From positions 1 to 35,853 of the forward strand of contig JASNJN010000459.1 of NCBI GenBank assembly GCA_030180075.1: DNA of 35,853 bases, given 5' to 3'. The stretch comes from Mikrocytos mackini (Eukaryota > Endomyxa > Ascetosporea > Mikrocytida > Mikrocytiidae). Both the position numbers and the translations under genes were made by a program. Below, one piece after another: positions 9,247-18,409 of this stretch (positions are counted from its first letter, which is position 1; every line of letters begins with the position of its first letter). A model generated the notes under the pieces. That model did not search any database. It was not told the DNA's origin and was given only the letters and a program-made list of their open reading frames with translations.

Positions 9247-12200
9247 TTAGTTTTCTTTTTTCTTTTCTACTTCTTCTGTTTGTTCCGGTTTATTTGAGTT
9301 TTTATCTTTATCAGTTTCATCCTTTTCAACATTACTCTTAGGTTTAAGTTCACTTTCTTCTCCTTTAATTCCCTGTTTAACATTGCTGTTTATATTTGTA
9401 TTTGGTGAATACGCAACTTGAGTTGGAGAATATGCAGGAGAACTGGGCGAATAGACCGTTGTGGTNGTGATGTACGCNGGAGAGCTTGGTGANTATNCTG
9501 GTGACGTAGGNGANTAAGCTGGNGACGTAGGTGAGTATGCAGGGGATGTTGGTGAGTAAGCTGGGGATGTTGGTGAATAGGCCGGTGACGTTGGCGTATA
9601 AGCCGGGGATGTTGGTGTATAAGCCGGCGATGTCGGTGTGTATGCAGGTGAAGTAGGAGTATAAGCTGGTGATGTCGGTGTGTATGCAGGTGAAGTAGGA
9701 GTATATGCGGGTGATGTCGGCGTATAGGCTGGTGAAGTAGGACTGTATGTAGGCGAAGTAGGTGTATATGCTGGAGAAGTAGGCGTGTATGTCGGGCTAG
9801 TAGGTGTATAAGTTGGTGAGGTAGATGAAAACCTGGGGGAGGATGGACTAAACACCGGGCTTCCTGGAGAGAATATAGGCGAACCAGGCGAGTAAACTGG
9901 GGAATGCACTCCCATGAAGTTTGGACTTATTGGTTGCATTCCAGCTAGGGGACTGTTTGGTGCAAACGAAGGACTTTGTGGTGCATTTGTAAGCCCTGAA
10001 AGCAATGAAACGGAAGGTTGGTATAAATCTTCTATTTGTGTGTCGACTGCCGGAGAGAATATATTTGCAGGTTCGGCTTCGTTGTTGCTATGTATGCTGA
10101 TTTTCTCGAGTTCTTGGATGGGTCTGCCTTCTTCTTTGGTAGATAACTTCTCTGCCATGCTCGTATCTGAAATGTCAATAAATTCAGTGTTTTGGTTTAA
10201 TAGAACATAATCAACTGCTCTTTCTAAATGCTTCGTATTCAGTAACACGTCAAAGTACCCAGTCCCACAAGGCACTGTTCGTCCGAACATCAATCTCTCA
10301 CTACACCCAGAAATGCCGTCCTTTTCAGTGAAGAAAGCTGCTTCCGACAGTACATCAGCAGTTCTTTCAAATGTGCATTTTCTTACAGGCGCTGAGTTTT
10401 GTTTCTGCATCCCATGCCGGCTAACTGGGTTAGTCGATCCTTTTCGTGTCATCTCGTCGACTAACAGACTTAAGTGCCTGTAGTTGACATAAGACCCGTC
10501 GAATGAAATAACAAGTCTCAATTCATTTAGCAGGGCATTCCTTGCAGCTTCAATGCCTAGGCAATTGTAAACTTCCCAAACATCGTTAGTGAATGTACGC
10601 GTATAATCGACAAAGTCGAGTCTCATAACATCGAATAAGTTAGACCCTTCTGTGATCAACAACCATTTCTTCTTTTCCTCTCTCAACAAAACATTTGCAA
10701 TGTTTAAGGGCTCATCTATTAGAGTGATGGGAACCTTGTTCATTAGTATATCTGCGAACTTCGTCAAATACAACCATGTTTCATGATACTGGAGTTCCAC
10801 ACCGTCTATCTGTGAAGGAGGTGCTATTGGAGAGCCAAGCACAAATCGCAAGTGCAAAACCAAGGGATCCGCGTTGTCGTTGTTACAAATGATGACGACA
10901 TCGTCCTTGAACCTCTCTCGTAAACAATTTACAATTTGTTCATTTTTTAACCCCTTTAATTCTTTTGTGGCGCGGTCAAGCACAATTCTGTAGCACCATG
11001 GGTTGAACTTATGTTTTGGGAGATCATCATCTAACTCCATTAAGACTTCAAGAAATTCCGCGTCCTCTTTTATAACAGTTCCGTCTTGTGGACGAGGATC
11101 GAAGTAAACATTGATTTCCGTTGTTATCTCTCTTAGGTAACAGTCTTCGATAACTCCTGCGGCTAGTCGTGCGGATCGAGCTGATTCATCGAGATCTTTG
11201 TCGAGATAAATTGTCATCGACGGTGTTTTGATGTTCTTGCTTACCAACAATAACTCTTCCAACCTTGGCACTCCCAGTGTTACGTTTTTGGCCGACACAC
11301 CGGCGAAGTGGAATGTGTTGAGAGTCATCTGTGTCGCGGGCTCTCCAATAGACTGCGCGGCCACCACCCCAACGTTCGAGCCAGGATTTATTGCCAGATT
11401 TCTAAACCTTTCAAAGATTATCCCTACCGCATACTTGAACACGGGGTATGAGTAGCCCTTCGCAAATATTTGCTTGGATGCAAAGACTGTTCTTAGATTT
11501 ACACAAATTAATGCTGTGCTATCAGGAACACTTCCAGGCGCATTTTCTTTAATATAACAAATAAGTTCCTCGACACTCGTGACAATAATTCTGATAGATA
11601 GCTCTTTCTCTTTGCTTCCTTTGTTTTTTTCATAATTTGCGTAGGACCTCTTCTTGTCTGCCGAATTTTGTAGTATGGCCGTCAAATTTAGCGGCAAGTA
11701 AAAATGTTTCCCTAATTTGTTGTCTTCCAAAAATTTCTTAGCTTCTCTGAGCTTTTCTATTTCTGCTTCATGTGGTGTTTTGTTAGCCTCGGCAGCCACG
11801 TTGGAGATTATGTACTTATCACTGAACTCTTCTTCTGAAAGTCCTCCTAGAGTTATTTCTTGTGCTTCCACATATGTTCCATCGAGACCATCTTCTCCAT
11901 ATAGGAACTGCACAATTTCATTCTGCGCGTTTCGAGCAACCTGGTCGTACCCAACTACAATGTCTTCCAGCCATTTAACTAATCTCCTTTGTATATAACC
12001 GATTGCGGAAGTCTTACAAGCTGTGTCGATGAGTCCTTCTCTTCCTCCCATGGCGTGAAAGTACATTTCCTGTGGGTTCAACCCCGATATGTAGCTGCTC
12101 TTGACGAACCCCTTCTCAACAGGTTTTTCTGAGCCGGAAAGAAAGTGAGGAAGTGTTCTGTTTTTGTAAACACTTGGTATTCGCTTACCCGCCACGTTCT

Positions 12201-14511
12201 GCTGCCCGAGACAAGCAGTGATCTGACGGATGTTGATGTTATTCCCTTTAGACCCTGCACTTACCATCCTCCTTATATTGTTGTTTTGTGATAGAAGTGA
12301 GATGACACCCTTACCTGCTTCATCCGAAGCCCTGTTCAAAAGGTCGTTCAGAGAAGCTTCATAGGTCTCGGCGATGTTTTGTCCGGGCCTTCTTTCCAGC
12401 TTACCGGTGTTGATTGCATAGTCCATCTTGTCCACTTCAATCTCTAACTCGTTGAATGCTTCTGATAGTTTTTCTTTTTTATCTTCCTTATTTCCATGTA
12501 GTATATCTTTCAAGGAAACTGTCGCGCCTCTTTCCGTCAAGAATCGAACAACCAGTTTCTGTACATCATCAATAAGTTTCATACAGCTTTCAGGACTTTC
12601 CTTCAAGAATGTCGCATGTATCAGAGAGCCAGCCGCACTTCCCATGGTTTTCTTATCAATGACGCCCATTAGCAGTTTGTTGTCTTTTATTAACACCCTG
12701 TTGTCTCTATACGAAAAGAGGACATCATCTTCGTCGTTCCAACCTATACAATTTCTTTGATAAACAATATTTTTAGGGAGTATCATTGAAAATATCTGTT
12801 TTCCACTCCAACGAGGTCGGGGCAGAAGTATACATGGCGGCATAAGTGTCTTTTTGTGTTTGAAATCGCAAACAGCGCCCAGAATGAAGAGAACCTGTTT
12901 ACGGCTCAAGAAAACGTCCCTATCCGTCAATCTAGCACATCCCAATAACCCATCCTGAACCAAACCCATAACGGGCTTATTTCCTTGTGAGCTTACAATA
13001 TGTTTCTGAACCTGCATCAATTCCTTACATTCAGAAATAGCTATTGGTGTTTGAGGGAGATGTATATTCATTTCATCACCATCGAAATCAGCGTTGTAAG
13101 GTGTGGTTGCAGCGAGGTTCATTCTAAACGTCCTGCCATTCACAAGTTTAGTTTTGTGGCACATGAAGCTCATCCGGTGTAGAGACGGCTGTCGGTTAAA
13201 TACCACGTAGTCTCCTTCTATCAAATGTCGTTCTACTACATACCCGACACTTATTTGTCTGTCGTTTTCATCTCGTGCATATCGTAAGTCTATTGAAGTG
13301 TTATCTGGACGAAGTATATTAACAGCGCCAGGGTGTATGAAAGGTCCATTTTCTATGTATGCTTCAAGTCGAAGTTTGTTGAATGGAGTGACTGTCTCGG
13401 CTATGGTGAGATGAAGAGCTATTTCTTGTGGTATTCCGACCTCGTTCAGGGACAGTGTAGGATCGCCTCCGATGACTGTACGAGCTGAAAAGTCACATCT
13501 TTTCCCCATTAGAGATCCTCTGACTCTCCCAAATTTCCCACCTAACCGTTCGAATATGCTTTTAACTGGCCTTCCAGATTTAAGCTTGGAAGTTACGAGG
13601 CCTTGTGCCTTGTTGTTTATCATCGTAGACACATGATATGCGAGCAGATCCTGAAATTCGTTGGTTACATGAGTTAACGCGCCCTCCGCCTTAATCTTTT
13701 TGAGATATGAGTTTACTTTTAGAATGTCCAGAAGCTTGCAACTTAGATCGTCTAGCCCCAATGTGGAAGAATCGACCATGACAGTTGGACGCACGTGCGG
13801 TGGGACCACAGGAAGTACGGAAAGTATAAGCCACTCGGGTCTACAGTTCTTTGGGTCGAGTCCCATCATTTTACAGTCTTTATCGCTAATCTTTGAAAAA
13901 ATTCGGCTGATCTGCCCCGCGGTAAGTTGGATATGTTTTTCTTCTTCAGTCGTTGCGTCCTCGTTGACCATAAAAATCTTCATCGCAGTGAGAGTATATT
14001 TAGGCTGTGTAGTACCACAGTACTCATTACTCAACGCTTGTAAGTTTTTAACCGAACCACAGAACTTTAAGGTTTTGCTTATATTTGTACAATGTTTATA
14101 GGTCTTTTTTGTTGAATTAAAATGATTTATCTTATTTTCTAGTCCATTGCTCTTTACCAGAAGGTTGGAACATTTGTAGCACACGTTTCTGAGTATTTCA
14201 ACCACATGCTTCATGAATATAGGGTTGAAACACTTGGAAACGAGGTTTATGTGACCGAAATGGCCTGGGCAGGTGATGTATGATCCTTCACAAGTCTTAC
14301 AGTTGAATTCTTTCAAACAGGATCCCATTCTTAGATCAAACATCCCATTTGTTACAGGCATTCCGTTATCAAAAGAAGCCAGTTCTGTGATGTTGCATGT
14401 TGATCTACGCCTTATAAGGTCGGGGCTGAGAACCCCGAAGTTCAAACCATTGATTTGTTTATACATGAGAAGTTTAGAAAAATAAAATTTATATTTGGGA
14501 AAAATCATCAT
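9247..14511 (-). CDS. POLR2A: RNA polymerase II largest subunit (RPB1)
   Basis: The catalytic subunit of nuclear RNA polymerase II, 1754 codons in one uninterrupted frame. The clamp zinc site is at residues 71-87 (CKTCEGSYITCPGHFGH). A second Cys-rich segment follows near 111-151. The Mg2+-binding NADFDGDEMN lies at 473-482. The bridge-helix region reads MGGREGLIDTACKT and the trigger-loop region TQMTLNTFHFAGVSAKN, with its catalytic-type His. A C-terminal domain of about 23 heptads is followed by a Lys/Glu-rich tail. Homology begins at about residue 20, so the second in-frame Met at 14466 is an equally good start. Seven ambiguous bases between 9466 and 9523 fall in CTD repeats and blur three heptads. 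RPA1 and RPC1 are excluded by the heptad CTD. Confidence 0.97.
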   Translation of the reverse strand: MMIFPKYKFYFSKLLMYKQINGLNFGVLSPDLIRRRSTCNITELASFDNGMPVTNGMFDLRMGSCLKEFNCKTCEGSYITCPGHFGHINLVSKCFNPIFMKHVVEILRNVCYKCSNLLVKSNGLENKINHFNSTKKTYKHCTNISKTLKFCGSVKNLQALSNEYCGTTQPKYTLTAMKIFMVNEDATTEEEKHIQLTAGQISRIFSKISDKDCKMMGLDPKNCRPEWLILSVLPVVPPHVRPTVMVDSSTLGLDDLSCKLLDILKVNSYLKKIKAEGALTHVTNEFQDLLAYHVSTMINNKAQGLVTSKLKSGRPVKSIFERLGGKFGRVRGSLMGKRCDFSARTVIGGDPTLSLNEVGIPQEIALHLTIAETVTPFNKLRLEAYIENGPFIHPGAVNILRPDNTSIDLRYARDENDRQISVGYVVERHLIEGDYVVFNRQPSLHRMSFMCHKTKLVNGRTFRMNLAATTPYNADFDGDEMNIHLPQTPIAISECKELMQVQKHIVSSQGNKPVMGLVQDGLLGCARLTDRDVFLSRKQVLFILGAVCDFKHKKTLMPPCILLPRPRWSGKQIFSMILPKNIVYQRNCIGWNDEDDVLFSYRDNRVLIKDNKLLMGVIDKKTMGSAAGSLIHATFLKESPESCMKLIDDVQKLVVRFLTERGATVSLKDILHGNKEDKKEKLSEAFNELEIEVDKMDYAINTGKLERRPGQNIAETYEASLNDLLNRASDEAGKGVISLLSQNNNIRRMVSAGSKGNNINIRQITACLGQQNVAGKRIPSVYKNRTLPHFLSGSEKPVEKGFVKSSYISGLNPQEMYFHAMGGREGLIDTACKTSAIGYIQRRLVKWLEDIVVGYDQVARNAQNEIVQFLYGEDGLDGTYVEAQEITLGGLSEEEFSDKYIISNVAAEANKTPHEAEIEKLREAKKFLEDNKLGKHFYLPLNLTAILQNSADKKRSYANYEKNKGSKEKELSIRIIVTSVEELICYIKENAPGSVPDSTALICVNLRTVFASKQIFAKGYSYPVFKYAVGIIFERFRNLAINPGSNVGVVAAQSIGEPATQMTLNTFHFAGVSAKNVTLGVPRLEELLLVSKNIKTPSMTIYLDKDLDESARSARLAAGVIEDCYLREITTEINVYFDPRPQDGTVIKEDAEFLEVLMELDDDLPKHKFNPWCYRIVLDRATKELKGLKNEQIVNCLRERFKDDVVIICNNDNADPLVLHLRFVLGSPIAPPSQIDGVELQYHETWLYLTKFADILMNKVPITLIDEPLNIANVLLREEKKKWLLITEGSNLFDVMRLDFVDYTRTFTNDVWEVYNCLGIEAARNALLNELRLVISFDGSYVNYRHLSLLVDEMTRKGSTNPVSRHGMQKQNSAPVRKCTFERTADVLSEAAFFTEKDGISGCSERLMFGRTVPCGTGYFDVLLNTKHLERAVDYVLLNQNTEFIDISDTSMAEKLSTKEEGRPIQELEKISIHSNNEAEPANIFSPAVDTQIEDLYQPSVSLLSGLTNAPQSPSFAPNSPLAGMQPISPNFMGVHSPVYSPGSPIFSPGSPVFSPSSPRFSSTSPTYTPTSPTYTPTSPAYTPTSPTYSPTSPAYTPTSPAYTPTSPAYTPTSPAYTPTSPAYTPTSPAYTPTSPAYTPTSPAYSPTSPAYSPTSPAYSPTXPAXXPTSPXXSPSSXAYIXTTTVYSPSSPAYSPTQVAYSPNTNINSNVKQGIKGEESELKPKSNVEKDETDKDKNSNKPEQTEEVEKKKEN
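9406..9896 (-). repeat. RPB1 CTD heptad array, mainly YTPTSPA
   Basis: There are about 23 heptads. The first few are YSPGSPx/FSPGSPx variants. Ten then carry Thr at position 2 (YTPTSPA or YTPTSPT), seven of them consecutive and identical at protein level. YSPTSPA and degenerate units follow. Position 7 is mostly Ala, never Lys and never Ser. The ambiguous bases at 9466, 9478, 9493, 9497, 9511, 9514 and 9523 sit in the most uniform DNA repeats and are compatible with YSPTSPA. Confidence 0.9.
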
Positions 14512-14829
14512 CTTTACAAATTCTCAATTTCGCGTAGTGTGGGCATATGAGTTTGTGCCGCATGTGTGTGGAAACTAGATTTCTTAATATTTCCTCATGA
14601 CAACAAAATTTAATAAAAACTATTTTTGAAAGTTGGAGAACATATTTCGGCAAAGCTATAATTTTGGATCTTATTTAAATAAGCGGTTATAATGTTGTCG
14701 TAGGAAAGACTTCCTAAGTGTTATGTTTAAGTATCAAAAATAATAATAATTATTTATCACCCCACAACATTCCCTCTTCCTCCTAGCTTGTTGTGTCTGT
14801 CCTATTTTTTTTAATTTGACAATCGGTTA
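14512..14829. other. Upstream region of RPB1
   Basis: Non-coding stretch between the RPB1 start and LINE copy 3, presumably containing the RPB1 promoter. No other gene, repeat or RNA is recognised. Confidence 0.45.
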
Positions 14830-15761
14830 TTTAATTAATAACTCAGTCATCCTGCTACCGAGACCACACTCCCTGCCCGGCTGCCACCGGGCTTCTCTCC
14901 TATCCTCTTTTGGCCGCACCAGCCCTCTTGTTTCTCCCTTCTTTTCACCTGCTACCCGACTACCCAACTACCCTGCTACCCAGTTCCATTGCTACCCGGC
15001 TACCCAACTACCCTGCTACACTCTCAGGACGCTCCGTCCTTGTCACGCCCTGGTTCCCATGTGCCTTGTTGTCTGCCAGCATACATTCCCATTGCCACTT
15101 TCGCGGAAGAAATTAGTCCTTCTTCCGCCTTCATTGAGTTTCTTTATATATCCTAGAGAAGGTAACTCCCTCTTTTCCCAAGGTGGAGTAGGGTTACCTG
15201 AGACGAACCATCTATAGATGTTAAGAGATCCCTTCAAATTAACTCTAAGTAACTTAGATATTTGTATCCCTTTCTGGTACGATGAATGCATCTTTTGTTT
15301 TGGTAATACCGTCCTCCTGAACCTGTTTAAGTTCTGCATGGACTGTTTCGAGATTACGCCTAGTTGCCCCACAACTACAGCAAGCGTCTTGACCTGATAC
15401 CCCTCGTATTGTTTCTTGAGCCTGATCCCAAGCTTCTTGTATTTCTCCAGTTTCTCTATCTCTTTACATTCGATCAGATCTTCTGCTGAGATCCCTATTT
15501 CAAGGACAGTTATCCTGCGTTTCGCATGGTCATAACAGATTATGTCCGGTAACTGGGTTGTCTTCTCTTTTCCGTCGTAGATCGCAACCCTTTAATCTAG
15601 GACTATATCAAACTTCTCGCCTCTCCTAGCGCACCTCTTTCCAGCGTCGCTTAAGGAGAGTTTCTGACCTAACTTCCTCGCTCCGATAACCTCATTGGCT
15701 ATCATGAGCACCACGGTATCATGCCGGCCTTTTAGCAGAGTAAATGGGATTGCGTTGCAAC
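14830..15761 (-). mobile_element. RLE-type LINE 3' portion, copy 3
   Basis: On the minus strand the frame from 15761 to 15043 reads through the same nuclease region as the other copies. AIPFTLLKGRHDTVVLMIAN is followed by LPDIICYDHAKRRITVLEIG (the PD...E nuclease core) and, after GQLGVI, by KGSLNIYRWF. Only one in-frame stop is seen (15592-15594), at a codon that is Gln (LDQR) in copies 1 and 2, so a CAA-to-TAA change is likely. At the position where copies 1 and 2 share a stop, this copy has Ile. The 3' tail (about 15042-14830) is non-coding and contains GGGTAG-like repeats. The 5' end is cut by the MITE at 15762. Confidence 0.8.
14951..15019. repeat. CTACCC-rich duplication in LINE 3' tail
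   Basis: Two 29-bp copies (14951-14979 and 14991-15019) differ by one base and are built from CTACCC units, GGGTAG on the LINE strand. They lie in the 3' tail of LINE copy 3. Confidence 0.8.
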
Positions 15762-16129
15762 CAGACATGAGAATAACCGACCCGACCGCCCGAACCCGAC
15801 CCGATCGGGTCGGGTTCGGGCGGAAGAAGGACCCAAAATCGCTAAAAATTCTCAACAAATCGCGAAACATGAAAATATAATAATATAAACTTCAGATTTA
15901 CATTCCAGTAATTAAGCAAACGTGGGAAAGATTCCCAATGGAGTATTTGAGGCCTTAGGTCTAAGAAATTATGACATCCACTCATATTTTGGTGTAAATT
16001 TTAACAGAATTTTTGAAATTACATGATAAATTACTACCAAAAAATTTATATTTTCTACCCGAACCCGCCCGACCCGAATCGGGTCGGGTCGGGCTCGGGT
16101 AGGGAAAACACCCAAAATTCTCATGTCTG
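15762..16129. mobile_element. MITE with GC-rich hairpin ends
   Basis: A 368-bp element bounded by CAGACATGAGAAT and its exact reverse complement (ends at 15762 and 16129). Just inside each end is a GC-rich hairpin of GGGTCGGG/CCCGACCC words. The left one, 15786-15823, is a perfect 38-nt palindrome, and the right one near 16058-16100 is imperfect. The interior is A+T-rich and non-coding. No clear target duplication: the flanking 8-mers gttgcaac and ttttgaac agree at only five positions. It interrupts LINE copy 3 on its left side. Confidence 0.75.
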
Positions 16130-16133
16130 TTTT

Positions 16134-16346
16134 GAACCCTGTTTGGATTTATTTATACAGCTGCATGGGTTAGTTTTAAAATTAGGTTACAAATAGTGGT
16201 TTTTATGCTTATAAATTAAATTTCAAACAAAAAATAACAGGCAAATCGTCGATTCTTCACCTCTATACTTGACATCCGAAATATCTTGATAACCGAAATA
16301 AAAATCGTCATTTTTCGTGATTTTTCGGATAGGCGAGGATTGACTG
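16134..16346. mobile_element. Truncated pogo-type MITE (family of 20956-21565)
   Basis: This 213-bp stretch aligns without a net gap to 21353-21565 and ends in the same pogo-like terminal repeat, followed by TA at 16347-16348. The other half of the element is missing. Confidence 0.85.
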
Positions 16347-16557
16347 TATTGTTATTTTATTAAGATAAATTTTATTCAAAATTTTCAGTTAAATTTAGTT
16401 TAGTATAAATTTGGGTTTATGTGGTGAAGAACAGATTTTCAATGATTAAAAACTCTGTTTTGTAAAGTTTTTTTGATAAGCATATCACTATATGTAGATA
16501 TCATTTTTATAGTTAATTATTTTTTGATATATCAATTAACCTTTGAAATTCCTCAAG

Positions 16558-17337
16558 TTATTCTAAACTTCCTTTATCCTTTCCCAGTTTAGAATATCGT
16601 TCCAATNAAAATGGGTATAGATATAAATTTGATAGCTTCTTAACTTGGCTTAATGCGACATACGTCAAGCCAGGTGTAAATTCTTTATCACCTATATCAA
16701 CCACTGCCTTTTCAAATGTCATTCCTTGGCTTTTGTTAATCGTTAATGCAAAACCGTTGCTAATGGGAAATTGTGTTCTACATTATTTCAGATTAAAGTC
16801 GTTTCTTAATGATATCTTCCTAATGGGAACAATCTTATTATTGTAACCCTTTAATGGGGATCCTTTATAATCTTCAAATTCAATCAACAAAATCTCTGGC
16901 AATAGTTCATCATTTAAAACTTCAAAAATAATTTCCTTTATTAACCCAAAAGATCCGTTCGATAATCCATATTCAACATTATAATTATTTGTTAAATATA
17001 CCGGGGTTTCTACAGAAAAAATATTGAATACTTCAAGTTTCCAAACATCGTTGGATCAAGCTCCTTCATATTTTTATGTGAATCAACGGCTTCAGAAACA
17101 TACAATGGATGTTTAGTTATTATTAGATTCTCTAAATTATGTAGTGTTGTTTTTTCATTAGTCGGGAATAAAAAATGTGATCATATAGACATTCCTTACC
17201 AACATCATACACAAATGATTCTTTTAACAGATTCCAATCATGTTCTTGTGTCTTCCCAAAACGTAAATTCTCAAGCAATTTTACAAATGCAGTATTCTGG
17301 GTCGTATCTTGTTTTGCCTCATAATTGTCTGTAATCT
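16558..17337 (-). pseudogene. PIF1-type helicase C-terminus, probably of a Helitron
   Basis: Minus-strand frames give the C-terminal third of a PIF1-family helicase: LLENLRFGKTQEHDWNLLKE, then a PTNEKT segment, LDPTMF, a VETPVYLTNNYNVEYGLSNG stretch, and the late helicase motifs GFALTINKSQGMTFEKA and GLTYVALSQVKKL. The frame ends in a natural-looking stop at 16558-16560. One in-frame stop (near 16783-16785) and two frameshifts (near 17040 and 17165) show it is dead. PIF1 helicases of this form are the C-terminal part of Helitron RepHel proteins, which replicate by rolling circle. A host PIF1 relic is the alternative. The upstream part is absent; a pogo-type element begins at 17362. Confidence 0.8.
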
Positions 17338-17361
17338 AAATATTTTGTCAAACTGACAATA

Positions 17362-17769
17362 CAGTAAACTCCCGATATAACAATGATTGTTAAATTTCAT
17401 TTTTCAAATTTTTAACTTTGTAGTGTATAAAATAGAATTGAATTTATACACGATAGTTTGTTTCGGGTATATATAAGCACTGTTTTAACTACGCTTTGTT
17501 TTATTTCTTAGATCCATAATATACAATGTTTGCTTATAACAATTTTTCGCTTAATACAAACATAAAAAATGCAAAAAACTATCACTGGGAAACCAATAAA
17601 TAAGAGTTTGAAACGCAGGGCGTTCACAATTGAAGATAAAATGGACATTATTGTACGCGCAGATCAAGGGGAAAGGCAATGTGACATTGCCAAGAGTTGT
17701 AAACGTAATCCTTCAACCATAGCTTGTGTTCTGAGAGATAAAATTAAGATACGCAATGAATATGAACAT
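17362..17769 (+). mobile_element. 5' part of a pogo/Tigger element
   Basis: It begins CAGTAAACTCCCGATATAAC after a TA dinucleotide (17360-17361), a pogo-type terminus. About 200 bp of non-coding leader precedes an ATG at 17569. The first ~66 residues carry the pogo/CENP-B-type psq helix-turn-helix (RRAFTIEDKMDIIVRADQGE, then CDIAKSCKRNPSTIACVL), the DNA-binding domain that recognises the element's ends. The catalytic DDE part and the right end are absent. The sequence stops at the ambiguous bases 17770-17779, where an unrelated coding sequence starts in frame. Confidence 0.8.
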
Positions 17770-17781
17770 NGNNNGATANTA

Positions 17782-18156
17782 AGAATAATAAGCAGAGAAA
17801 AGGAACTCATTAAGCTGAGTAATGGAGAATATTACAACCTAACCTGTCATGAGGATATTTACAGGAAAGTGTTGGGAATAGAAAACTGCATGGTGTGTAT
17901 AGAAGACCACATGATAACACCGTCTTTATTGGTAGCTTGTGAGAAGGAGTATGATATTGAACAGATGAAAGTTAACATAGAAGAAATAGAAGAACAGTAC
18001 AAGGTACCGAAACCAATAAGAATAGGGAAAGTGAAGGCAGTTATAGAAACATGGAACATAGAAAATGAGATTTTGACACCTACAATGAAGTTGAGAAGAT
18101 TCAAAGTTATTGAAAGGTACCCAGAAGAGTATAAGTATTTAGTGTCAAAAGACTAA
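17782..18156 (+). pseudogene. C-terminal fragment of long-chain acyl-CoA synthetase
   Basis: From 17782 the frame reads RIISREKELIKLSNGEYYNL, matching the RKKELIKLSNGEY motif of the AMP-forming long-chain acyl-CoA synthetases (ACSL family, fatty-acid activation at membranes). It continues with an LVACE segment in the place of the usual LVAIVVP. Near the end, ENEILTPTMKLRRFKVIERY matches the family's C-terminal NGLLTPTxKLRR signature. It stops normally at 18154-18156. Only about 124 residues of an expected 650-700 are present. Upstream, across ambiguous bases, lies a pogo DNA-binding domain in the same frame. I read it as a host gene's last part joined to a transposon by insertion or by assembly error. 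Whether it is expressed is unknown. Confidence 0.65.
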
Positions 18157-18409
18157 CGCGACAAACAACACAACCTATGTTCGCGTTATATGTGTAGAAG
18201 TGCCATATTCTGTTTAAATCCGTCTGTAAATCTTTGATCCCTTCAAATGTAACATCATAAGTTTCAAATAATAACAAATTGCACTTACTTGATAATACAG
18301 TAAGTTTATGGTTCAGAAAAACTTCCCATATATTTATATTATTCATATGACAATATAACAGCTATATCTCCTGAGTAATTCCTCACATGAATATTTTTTG
18401 TACTAAATC

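Noticed and set aside
9914-14485. Several plus-strand open frames inside the RPB1 gene
   Set aside because: They lie antisense to a long conserved gene, have no recognisable domain, and arise from its codon usage.
14816-15217. Pro/Ser/Leu-rich plus-strand frames over the LINE tail
   Set aside because: They are shadows of the CTACCC repeats and of the minus-strand LINE coding region.
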